A stretch of DNA of 64,000 nucleotides from Amborella trichopoda (Eukaryota; Streptophyta; Magnoliopsida; Amborellales; Amborellaceae). A program made the position numbers and the translations under genes. Location: assembly GCF_000471905.2 (NCBI RefSeq), contig NW_006498150.1, positions 609,924 through 673,923 on the forward strand, read 5' to 3'. Below are positions 10,501 to 24,000 of the stretch, one piece after another (position 1 is the first letter of the stretch; every line of letters begins with the position of its first letter). Under the pieces are notes generated by a model, which made no database searches, was not told the origin of the DNA, and saw only the letters and a list, made by a program, of their open reading frames with translations.

Positions 10501-13500
10501 GTAGAAGACCCTACCAATGGGTTACACTACCAGCGGAAGGGGCCTCTGGTGGAATTTGGGTTCTCTGAAACCCAACTGAGCACAACATCCTCTCCTCCCA
10601 CATAAGCGCGTTCTCAGCCACGGTTCTCCTCTCTCGGGTCTCAGACGGGTTTCCATTCAAATTCTCTACTATCTATGGGCCCAACTCTGCTTCCTTCCGT
10701 TCTTGCCTTTGGTCTGAATTAGATTATTTTGCTTCTTTACCTCACACAGCCTGGTGTTTGGGTGGTGATTTCAAAATCACCAGGTGGTATTTTGCGAGGA
10801 ACCACAATCCAAATATCTCACAAGGCATGCTCGACTTCTCTGACTTCGTGTCTCGTCAAGAACTCATAGACATCCCTCTCCAAGGAAATAGTTTTACTTG
10901 GTCCAACAACTCTGCCCAACCTTCCCTTGCCAAGTTGGACCGTTTCCTACTATCTCTGGACTGGGATGCCTCCTTCCTTGGCACCCATGCTCTCACCCTG
11001 CCTAAATCCACCTCAGATCACTGCCCCATCATGCTAAATACCCAGGCTATTACTAGGGGGCCGAACCATTTCGCTTCAAACTGGCCTAGTTAGAAGAGCA
11101 TTCCCTCTCTGGTCTCATCCCAGGCTGGTGGTCCTCTTTCTTATCCCAAGTCTCGGGTAGAGCTGGTTTTAAGTTTCAAACCAAACTCCAACTCCTCAAA
11201 AAGGCTCTCATTTCTTGAAGCAAATCTCTACCTAGAAACTACTCTCAAACTAAAAACTCCTTGCTTCAATCCATTCAAGATCTAGATGGGATAGAAGAGT
11301 CTAGACCCTTTATAGTTTCAGAAGCTAACCTTAGAACCCAAACCAAGATGGACTACCTTTCCACCCTCAAGAAAGAAGAAATTTTCTGGTACCAGAGATC
11401 CAGAGTCAAATGGTTAAAAACAGGGGACCAAAACACTGCTTTCTTCCACCGCATTGCAAACTGCCGTAGAAGAGATAATTCGATATCCACCATTAAGGTG
11501 GATAACCACTACTTAGCTCAGCCCGATGAGATATAATCCGCCTTCCTTACTTTAAGTCTCTCAATACTGCCTCTTTGGACTATCGACCAAGAATGACCAC
11601 TCTAGACTTTTTAACCCTTCCTTCTCAATGGTCACAGTGGCTGGAACGACCTTTCTCAGTCGAGGAAATCACTAGTGCTTTGACCAACTAGCCAAAGATA
11701 AAGCTCCGGGGCTGGATGGTTTCCCGATGGCCCCCTTTAAATCCTTTTTGGGTACTTTTCTACCGGACCTCTGCAGCTTCTTTGAAGAATTCCACTATAG
11801 GGGGATCTTAAACAAAGCAATAAATGCTACCTTTATCGCTCTTGTTCCCAAAATTGAAGGGGCAGAGGAGCTAAAGGATTTTCGTCCCATTAGTTTGCTT
11901 AACTCTTCTTACAAGATTCTTGCAAAGGCTCTGGCTTCGAGACTCAAGCATGTCCTCCCACTGATCATCTCCTCGTCGCAATATGCCTTCATTCAAGATA
12001 GGTAGATTCTGGATGGGTTTGTGGTTGCCCATGAGTGCCTCCACACTAGGCACTTATCTAAGAAACCAGGCTTAATGTTCAAAATCGACTGAGAAAAATC
12101 CTATGACCATGTTGATTGGTCATTACTTGATGAAACGATGGCTAGGATGGGTTTTGGACACCTTTGTAGAAAATGAATGAAAGGGGGGTTCTTCCCTTCC
12201 TCGAGGGGCCTTCACCAAGGGGACCCTTTGTCTCCTTTTCTCTTCGCAATAGTGGCAGAGGTTTTCAGCAGGTTCATTTCCCGCCTTTACTAGGTAGGTC
12301 TTCTCTCTGCCTTCCAAAATAGCTCACAAGGCCCATCGGTGTCACATTTGCAATACGCAGATGATACCTTAGTTTTTCTTGACGCATCCCCTTTCGAGAT
12401 TGACAATCTCAGGCTTTTCCTCAAGTGCTTTGAGTTTTCCATTGACTTCAAAGTCAACATGGACAAATAAAAAATGATGGGGGTGGGTCTGACTACACAA
12501 GAGATAAGAGGCCTCATTCCTAACTAGGACTGCAAAGTAGAGGACCTACCCACCAACTACTTGGGCATTCTTTCGGGGTTACGGAAGCCCAAAAAAAGAC
12601 ATTGGGCTCAGATTATTGATAGAGTAGATAGGCGTCTTGGTGGCTAGAAAGGAAGGTTCCTTTCATTGGCAGGCCGCTCGACGCTGGTTAAAGCTACACT
12701 AGCCAATGCCCCGGTTTACCTTATGTCCATTTTCCACATGCCATCCTCGGTTGCAAACAGGTTGGACTAGCTCATGAGAAACTTTCTTTGGTCTGGCCAA
12801 GGGGAAAAAACCAGACACCACCTCATCTCTTGGAACATAGTCTGACTGCCCAAATCACAAGGTGGCCTAGGTATCAGGGATCTGAGAAAACATATCCTGG
12901 CATTGCTAGGGAAAGGGTGGTGGAGATTGGCCACCCAACCTAACTCTCTCTGGTCACAGGTCTTTCGCAACAAATACAGGATCTCGGAGCACATGTGGTT
13001 GCCGCACAGGACCACCCAAAGTAGGGCCTCAGGAGTCTGGAAATCTTTTGCTTCCTCGCTTGCACTTTTCAGTCAATCTATTCGCTTCCATCCCAAAGAA
13101 GGAACGAGAGTGCGTTTTTGGTCTGACCTTTGGATTGGACATTCCAGTCTGAGGGACCTTTCCCCTCTCTCTTTCACCTCTCCTCCAACAAAGACTCCAC
13201 TGTAGCTGATGAAATGGTTCGTTCAGGGGATCGTAGGGTGTGGAATCCATCTTTCAGGAGAAACCTTACTGAAGAAGAGACCTCCCTCTTCTCTTCTCTG
13301 TCTGCTGCCTTACACCCTATTTTTTTATCTCCATCAGGGAGTGATTCTCTAGTGTGGACCCTTTCTCCATCCAGAGGATTCTCTGTTGCCTCTTTCTACA
13401 ACAAACTTACCCAACCCCCTACCTACCCACTTAACCCCACCTTTATCCTTTCCAAAGTCTGCTCAACCATAGCCCCTCCAAAGGTCCAAATGTTCAACTG

Positions 13501-16500
13501 GATAGCTTGTCACTAACGAGCCCTCACAGTCGATCAACTTCAAAAAAGAGGCCTCCTTCTTCCTAACAGATGCGCTATGTGCCTGCAAGAGGAAGAGACG
13601 AACCCTCACCTTTTCCTACATTGCAGCTAGGATTTCGAGCTTTGGAGCCTATTACTTCAACTGTTCCATATTAATTGGGTACTCCCACCCTCGGTTAACG
13701 CACTCACCTCCTCCTATTCTGGCCACCATTGGCCTAAGACTGGTAGAACCCACTGGAAATCAGCTATCGTTGCTATCATATGGGTCTTATGGATAAAAAG
13801 GAATGACAGGGTTTTCCGAGGCCTCAAGAACGAAGCTCCAGTGCTGTTCCATAAGGTTACTTCTTTAGTAACTTTTTGGGCTTCAACCCACAGTGATTTC
13901 GTGGGAATCCTCTATAACACATTTCTTAGTCAGTGGGAGATATCTTGCACCTCCAACCTCGCAAGACTCAAAGACCTCACAACTGGCAGCCCCCCCAAGA
14001 AAATGCCGTCAAACTAAACTTCGACGGTTGTTCGCTGGGGAACCCATGGCCTTCAGGGGCAGGAGGGGCTTCCGTGATCACAATCGCAATATACTACTCA
14101 CCTACTTGGAAAATTTGGGACTAGGAGATTCACAGTTCGCAGAAGCTTTGGCCCTTCTCTTGGTTCTCAAAAAGTTCAACCCATCTTGAGGTCATTTCTT
14201 GGTGGTGGAAGGAGACGCACAAATATCATAGCTTGGGGAACAGGCAACTCCCCTCCTCCTTGGTACAACTCAAGAATTTTTGACGAAATTCATTACATAT
14301 GCAGGGATATGAACTTCTTATGGACGCATACCTGGTGAACGTCGAACGAGCTCGCCGATCTTCTAGCTAAAGACGGAGCACGGGCGAGTGTGGAAGACCC
14401 TGACCAGTCCATCTTCTTTTTTGCTCTGGACCATAACAGTAGTTCACCTTTCTTTTTCACTTGTACTCGGGCATTCTTAGAAGCCGCATTTTTTACTTCA
14501 CCACAATTTTTTGGGTTATCTGGCAGAAGACTAGGCCTATTTTTTGTATAAGGTCTTATGACCTAATTTTTTGACCAAGATACCCCTCTCATGGGTACTA
14601 GAGGAGTGGCGTGCGCCTTAGGGAACAATACCTTTCTTCTGTAAAGTACGAACTTTAAAAGGGTTACTTCAAAGGGTTACTTTCAATAGATGTGTGTCAT
14701 ACTTCATACATAACGTCATATGCTCATGCATTTTTTTTTTGATAACTGAATGCTCAAGCATTTGATTAATGAGGATCAACAAACTATAAAACACCTTTTG
14801 ACCTCAAATCCTCATTGGGCCAAATTCTCAAAAAAAAAAAAGCACAAAAACACAAATAAGTGCTCAAACAAACAAGTCATTATGGGACGCCCCACTATGT
14901 GGCGTGTCCACATCACCCATGTGTGGTGATGTCGCAGCCACATGTTGGCCATGTTCCATTCATTGGCCACTTGGATGCCACATGCACCACATATGCAAGC
15001 ATCCTTAAATGGAATTTTCTCAAACTAACTCAATTATGCTAATTTTTCTAGAATAAAAATTCACAAGAGAAATCAAAAAATTAGAAAAAATATTTCTCAG
15101 TGTTTTCTCATAATTTTGAATTGTTTTTGACCCAGATAAAATAGTTTGATGAAACTTAGGATCCTTTAAAAAATTAGATTGGATAGTCACATACTCCACT
15201 CGACTAGTCTCGGAACCTTAAGTCATTTTCTGAAGTCAACGATACCCATGACCTAGAGACTACAACGGGGCTCATGCTTGACTCATCAAAGCTGATCCAA
15301 TAGATGTCCGGGTCTCGGAATTATCGTGGATTACAAGTGGACCCCCAAGGACATACACTCTTGTGGATGTTAGGATATTTCTCTGGTGCAATTGTGCATG
15401 CCTCTTTTTAGTGGGTCAACTAGAAAGAACGGCTTCCCATAGTGCAAGTCTTCATGCACATGCTGTGATATGGTTCAATTTAGGGATTTGGCTTATGTCT
15501 TTTAAAAGCCTATCCATCTCACTTAGGGCTCATTCAGTAATGCTCGGGCTCGGAGGAATTCTAAGATCTAATAAATATGCCCAGGCAATAACAACTATGA
15601 GGAATTCTAGTTGACTTTGACTTGAGGTAACCCTCAAACCTCTTTTGATTAATCGTCCCTTGCACACTCGCCTCACAATCCAGGGTTTTGCGACCAAATC
15701 CGGATCACATCTCGCCAAAAACCAACTAGTCAAGCTATCCATGTTCACTCCCACTGCGAACAAGAACTATAGGAATGGAGGAATCAAGGCTCTGAGATGC
15801 CATAATCCCAAAAGGATATATGTATAAAGCGGAGCTTCCAACAAGTTACGATATTTTGCTAATATTTAAAAAGGTATGCAAATATTTAACAAGGTATATG
15901 TATAAAGTGGAGCTTCCAAAAAGTTACGATATTTTGCTAATGTTTAACATTGTTGATCTATATATTTTCATGGTTAGAACAATGAAAGATGAATTGACAG
16001 TTGCCAAGATTTGAAGCCATTTTGATTGATTTTTTCCGTGATACCAAGACTGATACCATGAGGCATGGATCACATATATGGTATTTTGTGCATTGGAAAG
16101 ATAAATCTGAAGCAGAAGATTCGTGGATTTCGGAGACAGTTTCAAAGGCTAGATCCTGATAGATGGAACCAATATATTGACTAGAACTTGAGGGCAAGTT
16201 CTCCTTCTAACCAGGGGGATTGACGTAGTCCTACCGACATCATGCTGATGTCATCTCCAATATTTAGTTTCTCTTTTATTTATTTACCAGTCACAAGTTA
16301 TTGTTCATGGGTACTGTTCACAATTATTGTTCACAAGGTATTTCTGAATTTTTAATATTGTTTATGGGCGGTGTGGAGTTTTTGAATTTGTTCAGTACTT
16401 ATTAATTAGTAAGGGTAGTTTGGTGTTTTAGTATAATTTAGGTTTAGAAGAGCGACTATTAAAAACTTTGAAAAGTGGTTAGAGAGGAGTTTTACTGGTA

Positions 16501-17430
16501 TATCATTATAGAGACAGCCATTTCTCTACAAATTTCTCCATTGAAGCATCGTGAGCTTCAGTTTTGCTGAATCTTGAATTTCCAGCCCTGTTTTCTGTTT
16601 AATCTTGTCCATCAATACTTTGTGCTGCATCGTTGTGTTACCCATGTCACTATAACATATCATCTATATTATGATTAGTAGGTCAATCAAGAAAACAAGG
16701 AAAACAAGGAAACAAAAACAAAGGAGTATGGTTAATTGGGTCAATGTTATTAAGATTTGGACAGGTCATCGAACCAGTGATGGCAACCATTTAGAAGGCT
16801 CGTTTAATGGTTAGACTGGTCTAATAAAAATGAAATGAAGAAACTAAAATAAATAAAGAAACCAGTCAAAACCAGTATGACTACCTGTTCAACAGATGCA
16901 CTGCCCAATTCAACTGGCTCTAAACAAGTTTTGACTAAACAGAAGTGGTTCTGTGTCCAGTTTATGACCCAACTAGTAGACAAGCCAGTCCTGTTCGGTC
17001 TTCATAACATTGGTTCAGATGTGTTACAGTCTTAACTCTCTTTTTGGTGAGATTGTCTACAAAATGTTCAAATTAAGTCCAAACTCTCTTAATGTTCTAC
17101 AACTGTTGTCCCTAAATTTACCTTAGTTTTCTTTATACTTCTTTATGTTAAAGTGTTTCTCTTCAAGGAGAGTATACTATAATCCAATGGACTACAAAAA
17201 ACCATAGTCCATTGGACCATCATCATCGATTGAGAAGAATGGGATGACTTATTCCTGGGGAGGGGCCGAAGGGAAATGGATGGTGATGACCCAATCATAA
17301 GTCCCACTTTCCCACAATCATAGTCCATTACTTCAGTGCACAGCGATGATATAAAGAATCAGGGTCTTTCATAGTCATTGAAAACAGTGTAACTTCGAGG
17401 AGGTTCTTTTTCGTCTTCTAATATGTCTAT

Positions 17431-17473
<43 letters not shown>

Positions 17474-18032
17474 AGTACCTCACATCGAGCACTTGGGAGG
17501 TCATCTTCTTCATTTCCTTCTTACATAAAGACAAAACATGGGTCCATGTGTGTATTTGTGTGTGTGTGTGAGAGATGCCTCGCATTGAACAAGGCGATCT
17601 TCCTCCTCTTCTTATAGGTAGAGAGAGCACATGGGCCCATGAGAGAGAGAGAGGGGCCATAAACAGGCCCTAACATTTTTTCTTCTTAAGGAGGCCTTTT
17701 TTTCTCTTCTTTTTTCTGGGGGGTGGCACTAGGCGGGCACCCAGACCCACCTTGAACCAGCCTAGGAAGGCACCTTGGGCATGCCTGCCAAGACCCCCTC
17801 ACCTAGGCTACTCCTAGGCAGATTGTCTCTCTCTAGTCTAATCCTCTTCTCTCTCTTCTCTTGGTAACATAAATCTAGAATCCCTTTCTTTCATGGTCTG
17901 AACTATCAAAAATGATAACTTCCAATTCAACAAGACTCACCCATGTTCCTTTTCTTCCACTATAAGTTTCCAGCTCTCTAAGAATTGGGTCCATCAAAAT
18001 GAATCCTAAAATATATAAGGATTGGAATAGAT

Positions 18033-18073
<41 letters not shown>

Positions 18074-21000
18074 GAGCATTGGCTTTCGTACCATGCAGAG
18101 AGGAGCATTGGATTAGAGAGAGAGAGAGAGGAGCATTAAAGACAGAATGGGAGGACTTTAGAGAGAGAGTGTGTAAGAGATTGACAGATTTGGTTAGAAC
18201 TTTGGATATAGGTGGAAAGAGGGAGTTCAACAGGATACGTTTTGGGACAAAACTATGAGGAAATGGAATAAGGCATATGTGAGAACTTTGGATATAGGTG
18301 GAACGAGGGAGTTCAACAAGATACGTTTTGGGACAAAACTATGAGGAAATGGAATAAGGCATATGTGAGGGGGTCCATGAAAGTTTGATATAAATTATTA
18401 GGCCGCATGGAATGATAAAATTAAGGAGGTTTATTATGAAAGACCAAATTTTGGGGAAAGGCTAACATGATAATTTCCCTTTCTCATATTTGCATTAATG
18501 TGAAAACCTAGAGATAGAAATTTGAAGTTGAGAGGCATACAAGTAAGTTCCATAAGAAGGGAACCCCACTCCTATGTTGTAGCCGCTTCTCAATTTCTCC
18601 AATTGCTGCAATCAGTTTTCCAATTAGTCAACCTAAAAACAGATTCATCATCATGAGAACGACAAATAAACAAGAATACCTTTAGATGTGTATCCTGTAT
18701 TTAATAGAATGGTATACCACACTTCATTAAAAACATCAAGTTGTTCATCAGATGCTCCAATCACCTGGAATCAAATTTCAGCTTGTTTCAAGCAAAACAG
18801 TCTTATCCTTAGGACTGGAAAAGTAAAACACAAACGAAGAAAAATCTACATTCTTCAATACCTTAAAGTTGTTGGCATTGAAATCGGGACCAAGAATGTC
18901 ATACGCGTGTTGATAATCTCCTCTTCCATATTCAAATAAAGCTTCAGCAAGCTAAAGAAAGAAAGGAGGTTATCAGGAACTAAAGACTTTGGTTAGACAC
19001 ATAAGAAGTTAAACTTGGTTTTTATTAAAATGAAGTTCTAGTAAATGGAAAACATTGACAGTGTTGATGATATAGATCATCATGCACAACTGAGTACTCC
19101 ACACTGATACAAGAAAGGCAAGCAACGATTACAGCAAAATGGGCATCCCCTATTTCCAGTCTCTATTTTCTATTTTTCATAGCAGGGTGTCAGAGTTTAA
19201 AGGAAATAAAAATGCCCTTTTATATTGAGAAGAAAAAAGTTATTGGCAAGCAGAAATACCAAAAATGACCATAGAAGAACATGTCATCTCAATTATAAAT
19301 CTTAGTTCTACTTAACCTAAGATCTCTTTAGGACAAAAAATGGCCCCCATAACAATAGCAAATGACCATTTGTTTTTCATTTTGGTGTCTTTTAAGAAAG
19401 ATGGCATCATTTCTGCTACAGTGTAGGAGAAATTATGCTATTTATCTCTCGTTAGTAATCAAAACGACATTTAGGATGAGAAGATCAAGACTAACCAATC
19501 CACATGAGGCTACAAAGAACTTTCACTCTACAAGCCCATGAATATTACCCAAAAGGTCGTCGTGTTGGGAAGAGAGTTCAGCTGAAAGGAACATATCAGC
19601 TAGGACTGACTTACCTAGCTGTAATGAGACCTAAAAATTTAGCCATGAGTATCAAAAGGTTTAAGGATCCATTGGAATGAACCTCAAGAGCTGGAGAGTC
19701 AGCCACTCATGATACCACTTGGAGTGCCACAAATGGACTACTTTCTATGTACCAACATCAGGAAATGGATTGGCACACTGAGGAGCTACTTGATGTGGAT
19801 GATGGGGTAGACACAGTACCCTCCATGGGGCAACATAGAATAGCTTGCAACCAGAATTACCAAGGGAAAAATAAAAAGGAAAAAAAAAGGCTTGCAACCA
19901 TGTTGCAGCCACTGCAGGCTGAAGTTTATGATTGCCTAGTGGTTATATTCTTTCCTGGTATCAGATTTATAGTTAAAATTTCACCCAAAAGAAAAGATTT
20001 TATAGATATTATAGCTAAGTCTCAACTCGCATATAGCAAAACAGCAGGTATTCCATTCGAATGCATGCACACACACCCACACTAACTGGTAAAAAGGCAT
20101 AAAGTTTAATTCAAATATTCCTCTCATATGGCCGAAGTTTGTAACCTGCACATCACAGACATGAGCTAGATGCAGTTCTACACAGACAACAACACTGGTG
20201 ATTATGAATACCAAAACTTTTCTTATATTCCCACAAAAAAAATACATGTGGAACTAATAGCTTACTCTAGTTTGAGGAAGTATCAAGAAAGAGGTGTATA
20301 ATTTTTTTAAGCAAAAGCACGAATAGGTTGACAAAATCAAACTAGGAAATTGTGCCTAAATACAATAGATCATCAAATGGTCGAGACCATCAATAAATCC
20401 ATTATGAATCCAGTTCCAGTTGCTTTTGTAGGAAACAATAGTGAGGCAAAAAGTTTAAATGCCACACAAACTAGGCATCTAATGGATTATTTTTATTCAA
20501 CCAATTAGTAGTATAAGGAAATTTATTGATTTTACTTCATAGAACACAAGTTCTAATGATATGAATCTCATGAGGTTCCAACTAACAACTGCCAGAATAA
20601 AATGTCAAGCATTGGTTTTAGAATTTATCCTCAAGAAATAATATTTTGCAATCCATACCAACTTCAAAAAATACACTATAGTTAAAATTTCAATCATATA
20701 CTTTTGACAACAAAATCATTAAAAAAAAGATTCAATAAGCTAACAGAATAGAGTGCAAGGGTCATACCAACACTCCCTTATGCAATGATTGTTGCTTCTT
20801 TTGGCTCATCGAATAAAGCCTAGAAAAGAAAAGTTATAAATGCTTCCATGTAATTTTGTAGAAAATTTAAGGTTTCTAGAATAAATTTAAATTTTTTCTC
20901 GAATAAATTTAAAGTTTCCTCGAAAAGAAAATTCAAGATTTCCCATACCTAGATTTAATACTCTTGACCAAATCCTCTGCTCTTGGTATTTCCCCTATAT

Positions 21001-24000
21001 GAGCTAACGCCCATACCGATAATAGATCAAGCAACCAATCCACATGCCAACTTTCCTAAGATTTGAACGTTCATGTTAAATAGAATTAAAGGAGCTTATG
21101 AGTCACAAAATTGAAAAGCAAAGCTCATCTCATCTGTAACTATTAGTAAAGTTGAACTCAAAACTATTGCAAGATCATATGGTGTCATATATTATATAAG
21201 ACTCGGAGAAGAAAATCATAGGAATATATTCATGTTTAAAAAGTTAAGCTAATCAATCACAATATACAAACCAAATGAAGAACTCAACAACATTTCATTC
21301 ACCACGAATGTCAAATACAAAGAAAAAGAAGGCAATGACCAACCATGACTTAAGTGTCCAACCAAAATAATGTTGTAAAGCAAGAGTAAAAACTTTGGAA
21401 TTATAATTCTAACAAAATCAGGAAGCCCCATGTCATATGTGCGATAGCATAAGAGCAAGGTGACATGGATGACCTGACCACATAACAGTTACATATGAAG
21501 AATGATCCAAAGCCTCATATCTCACTACCCAAGAATTGATCTTCCTATGGTGGACTATCCAGCTAGTCAGCCTCAACAGATGCCATCAATATAATATCAG
21601 ATGCCCACAAGAAACAATGTTTAAGAAAACGCCCCGCCCATTGCCTAGGCCCCCCAGGGGCCTAGGCTGCCTCACGTAGGCCTGGGTGGGTAATTATGGG
21701 TGCCAGTTTTGGGGGCCCGCCCAAACAGGCTAGGCAGGCGCTTAGTGCCCAGGAACTGGGCCTTGTTTGGCAGAACAATGTTTGCCTGTGAGGGCATTTG
21801 GGTCTTTTTGACCCATGAAAACTGGGAAAGGGCGTTCTAGGTGTAGTCTAAACCTTGGAGAGTGGAAAAACTCAATCCTAAACCCTAAAATATCCAACAT
21901 TGACTGTTTGGAATTTTTTTGAATCGAGAAAATTTTGTAAAGTTTGAAGAATCATCTGAAAGCTTTCCCTACCTTATTGGAATCATTTTTAGGGTGCTGG
22001 TGAGGTTATTAGAAGACTTTTGGGATGAGTTCGAGCTTGATAGACATCTAAAACATCGAAGAATAGAGATCGAACAAAAAGGTTAATTTACAATCTCTAT
22101 ATTTGATATTTCTTTCTTGGATGCAAAATGGCTTCTTCGAGGTCCATTAGGAGTGGATATCTGGGATGGAAATATTGTATTAACATGAATAAAAATGATA
22201 AAATAGAATAATGTGCAACTTTTGTGGTCAAATTCAGATGTCAGGATAAATAGGTTCAAGGAACATCTTTCCAGTATTAAGGGGGATGCTTCCACTTGTA
22301 AAAACGCTATTGAGTATGGGAAATTAGATTTTCTTGTGTAAATCAAAGCCAAAAAAAAATGAAAAAAGATGGCAACAAAGAAGAAGGATATAACAGATAT
22401 GAGAGTAAGTATTAATACTTTGATGATGATGAGGAGGAAGATGACAAATGGGATGAGGAGGTGAGTTAGGAGGCAATCTCTCGAAGTTCTAAAAGAGGTT
22501 TTGGGTCTAAGAGGCATCGTATGAAAGGCCCCATTGGTGCTTTTTTTATACCCAACCCCAAGGATGCAGTTGAGAAAGAGAAAGGCAACGGCAAGAGGAA
22601 GAAGCAAATGACTCTTGAAAACATATTCAAGAAGGAAAATAGAGGCCCTGTAATTCAATACATTCCCCGGTGGTTTATTAGAAGGGCATTTCTTTGAATA
22701 TTGTTCACTTAAGTAGCTTCCATTCAATACTGGAAGCAATTGGCCAATTTGGACCAGGGTTGGAAGGCCTAACCTCATATGAGCTCTCAAAGCCATTACC
22801 GAAGAAAGATGTAGAGTACACCAACGAGTACCTCAAGTCCCATAAGAATGAGTCGGCTCAAGTTGGAGTGTCCATTATGTCATCTTCTGGGGTGACGAGG
22901 AGTGCAGTGTCATGAACCTGTTGGTAAATTGTCCTTTAAGTATGATATTTTTGAGATCTATTGATGCTTCTGAATATGTTCATGATGCACATTACATATT
23001 CTCTTTGATTGATAAGTGCATTAAGGAGGTTTGGGAGGAGCATGTAATCTAAGTTGTCACAGATAATGCTGCTCCTAATTTCACCATTGCTCATTTGATT
23101 CGCCTGAATAAGCCTCGCTTGTTTTAGATACCTTGCGCAACACATTGCACAGACCTCATGCTTGAGGCTATTGGCGAGATTCCAAATATAAAAAAGACAC
23201 TAAGGCTAAGGACATCACAATTTCCATATACAGCCACATCATTACTCCTAGCATGATGCGCAATTTAACAAAAAAGAGGGATCTAGTGCCGCCAAGGATA
23301 ACCAAATTTGCTATTGTTTACTCAAGTCTAAAGAGCATATATTACAGGAGGATCCCATTGACATCTATGTTCACTTCAGAGGATTGGCACAAACACAACT
23401 GTTCTAAAGATCTCAAAGGAAGAGGGCCTGCGATATTATTCTCACCAAGGTCTTCTGGCATGGGATAAAGTACTCATTAAGAGTATTTCTACCCTTAGTC
23501 AAGGTCTTGTTCTTGGTTGATAGTGACAAGCCCTCTATAGTCTTTATATATGCAATGTCGAGAGTAAGCATTGTCCAATTGTGATATTATAGATAGAAAG
23601 TGGGATACGTGGCTTCATAAATAATTGCCTGCAGTTGGGTACTATTTGAACCCGAAGTTTCTTATGCTGACCTAGAAATTGAGAGAAAAGATACAATCAT
23701 GGACATTTTTAGTGAGTGGGAGACTTGTTCCTGAGCTAGATATCCAATATATTTGCTGTGGAACGCATTTTATACAAGTATGCATTAAAGTGGTTTGGGA
23801 AGAAAAGGGCAGCAAGATAAAGGTCCAAATCCAATCCTGGTAACGTATTTCATTTTCAAGATTTTCTTTCGAGTTACTAATGCACATTTTCAATTGTTTT
23901 AAATTCCTTATGATAGTTTTAAATGTTAGAATTATGTCCTTTCAAGGCCTTAAATTTCGACATTTGGATAGATCTTAACTTCAGTGGAAGTAAAAGCATG

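Larger units (their letters stand above)
7390..14620 (+). mobile_element. L1-type LINE with RNase H domain, near full length
   Basis: From 5' to 3': a C-rich ORF1 region (about 7400-10370) whose end reads [20 protein letters not shown]; the endonuclease start [20 protein letters not shown] at 10351; reverse transcriptase with [12 protein letters not shown] near 12355-12390; a zf-RVT-like region near 13000-13640; and RNase H with [19 protein letters not shown] near 14010-14060. ORF2 contains several stops and frameshifts, so it is dead. It is antisense to the host gene, inside the 14 kb intron. A second copy of the same family lies at 34510-38640 on the other strand. Confidence 0.9.

Noticed and set aside
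22083-22796. 237-residue open frame on the minus strand
   Set aside because: It is antisense to the hAT BED finger and linker, which are recognisable on the plus strand. Its own sequence has no family features.
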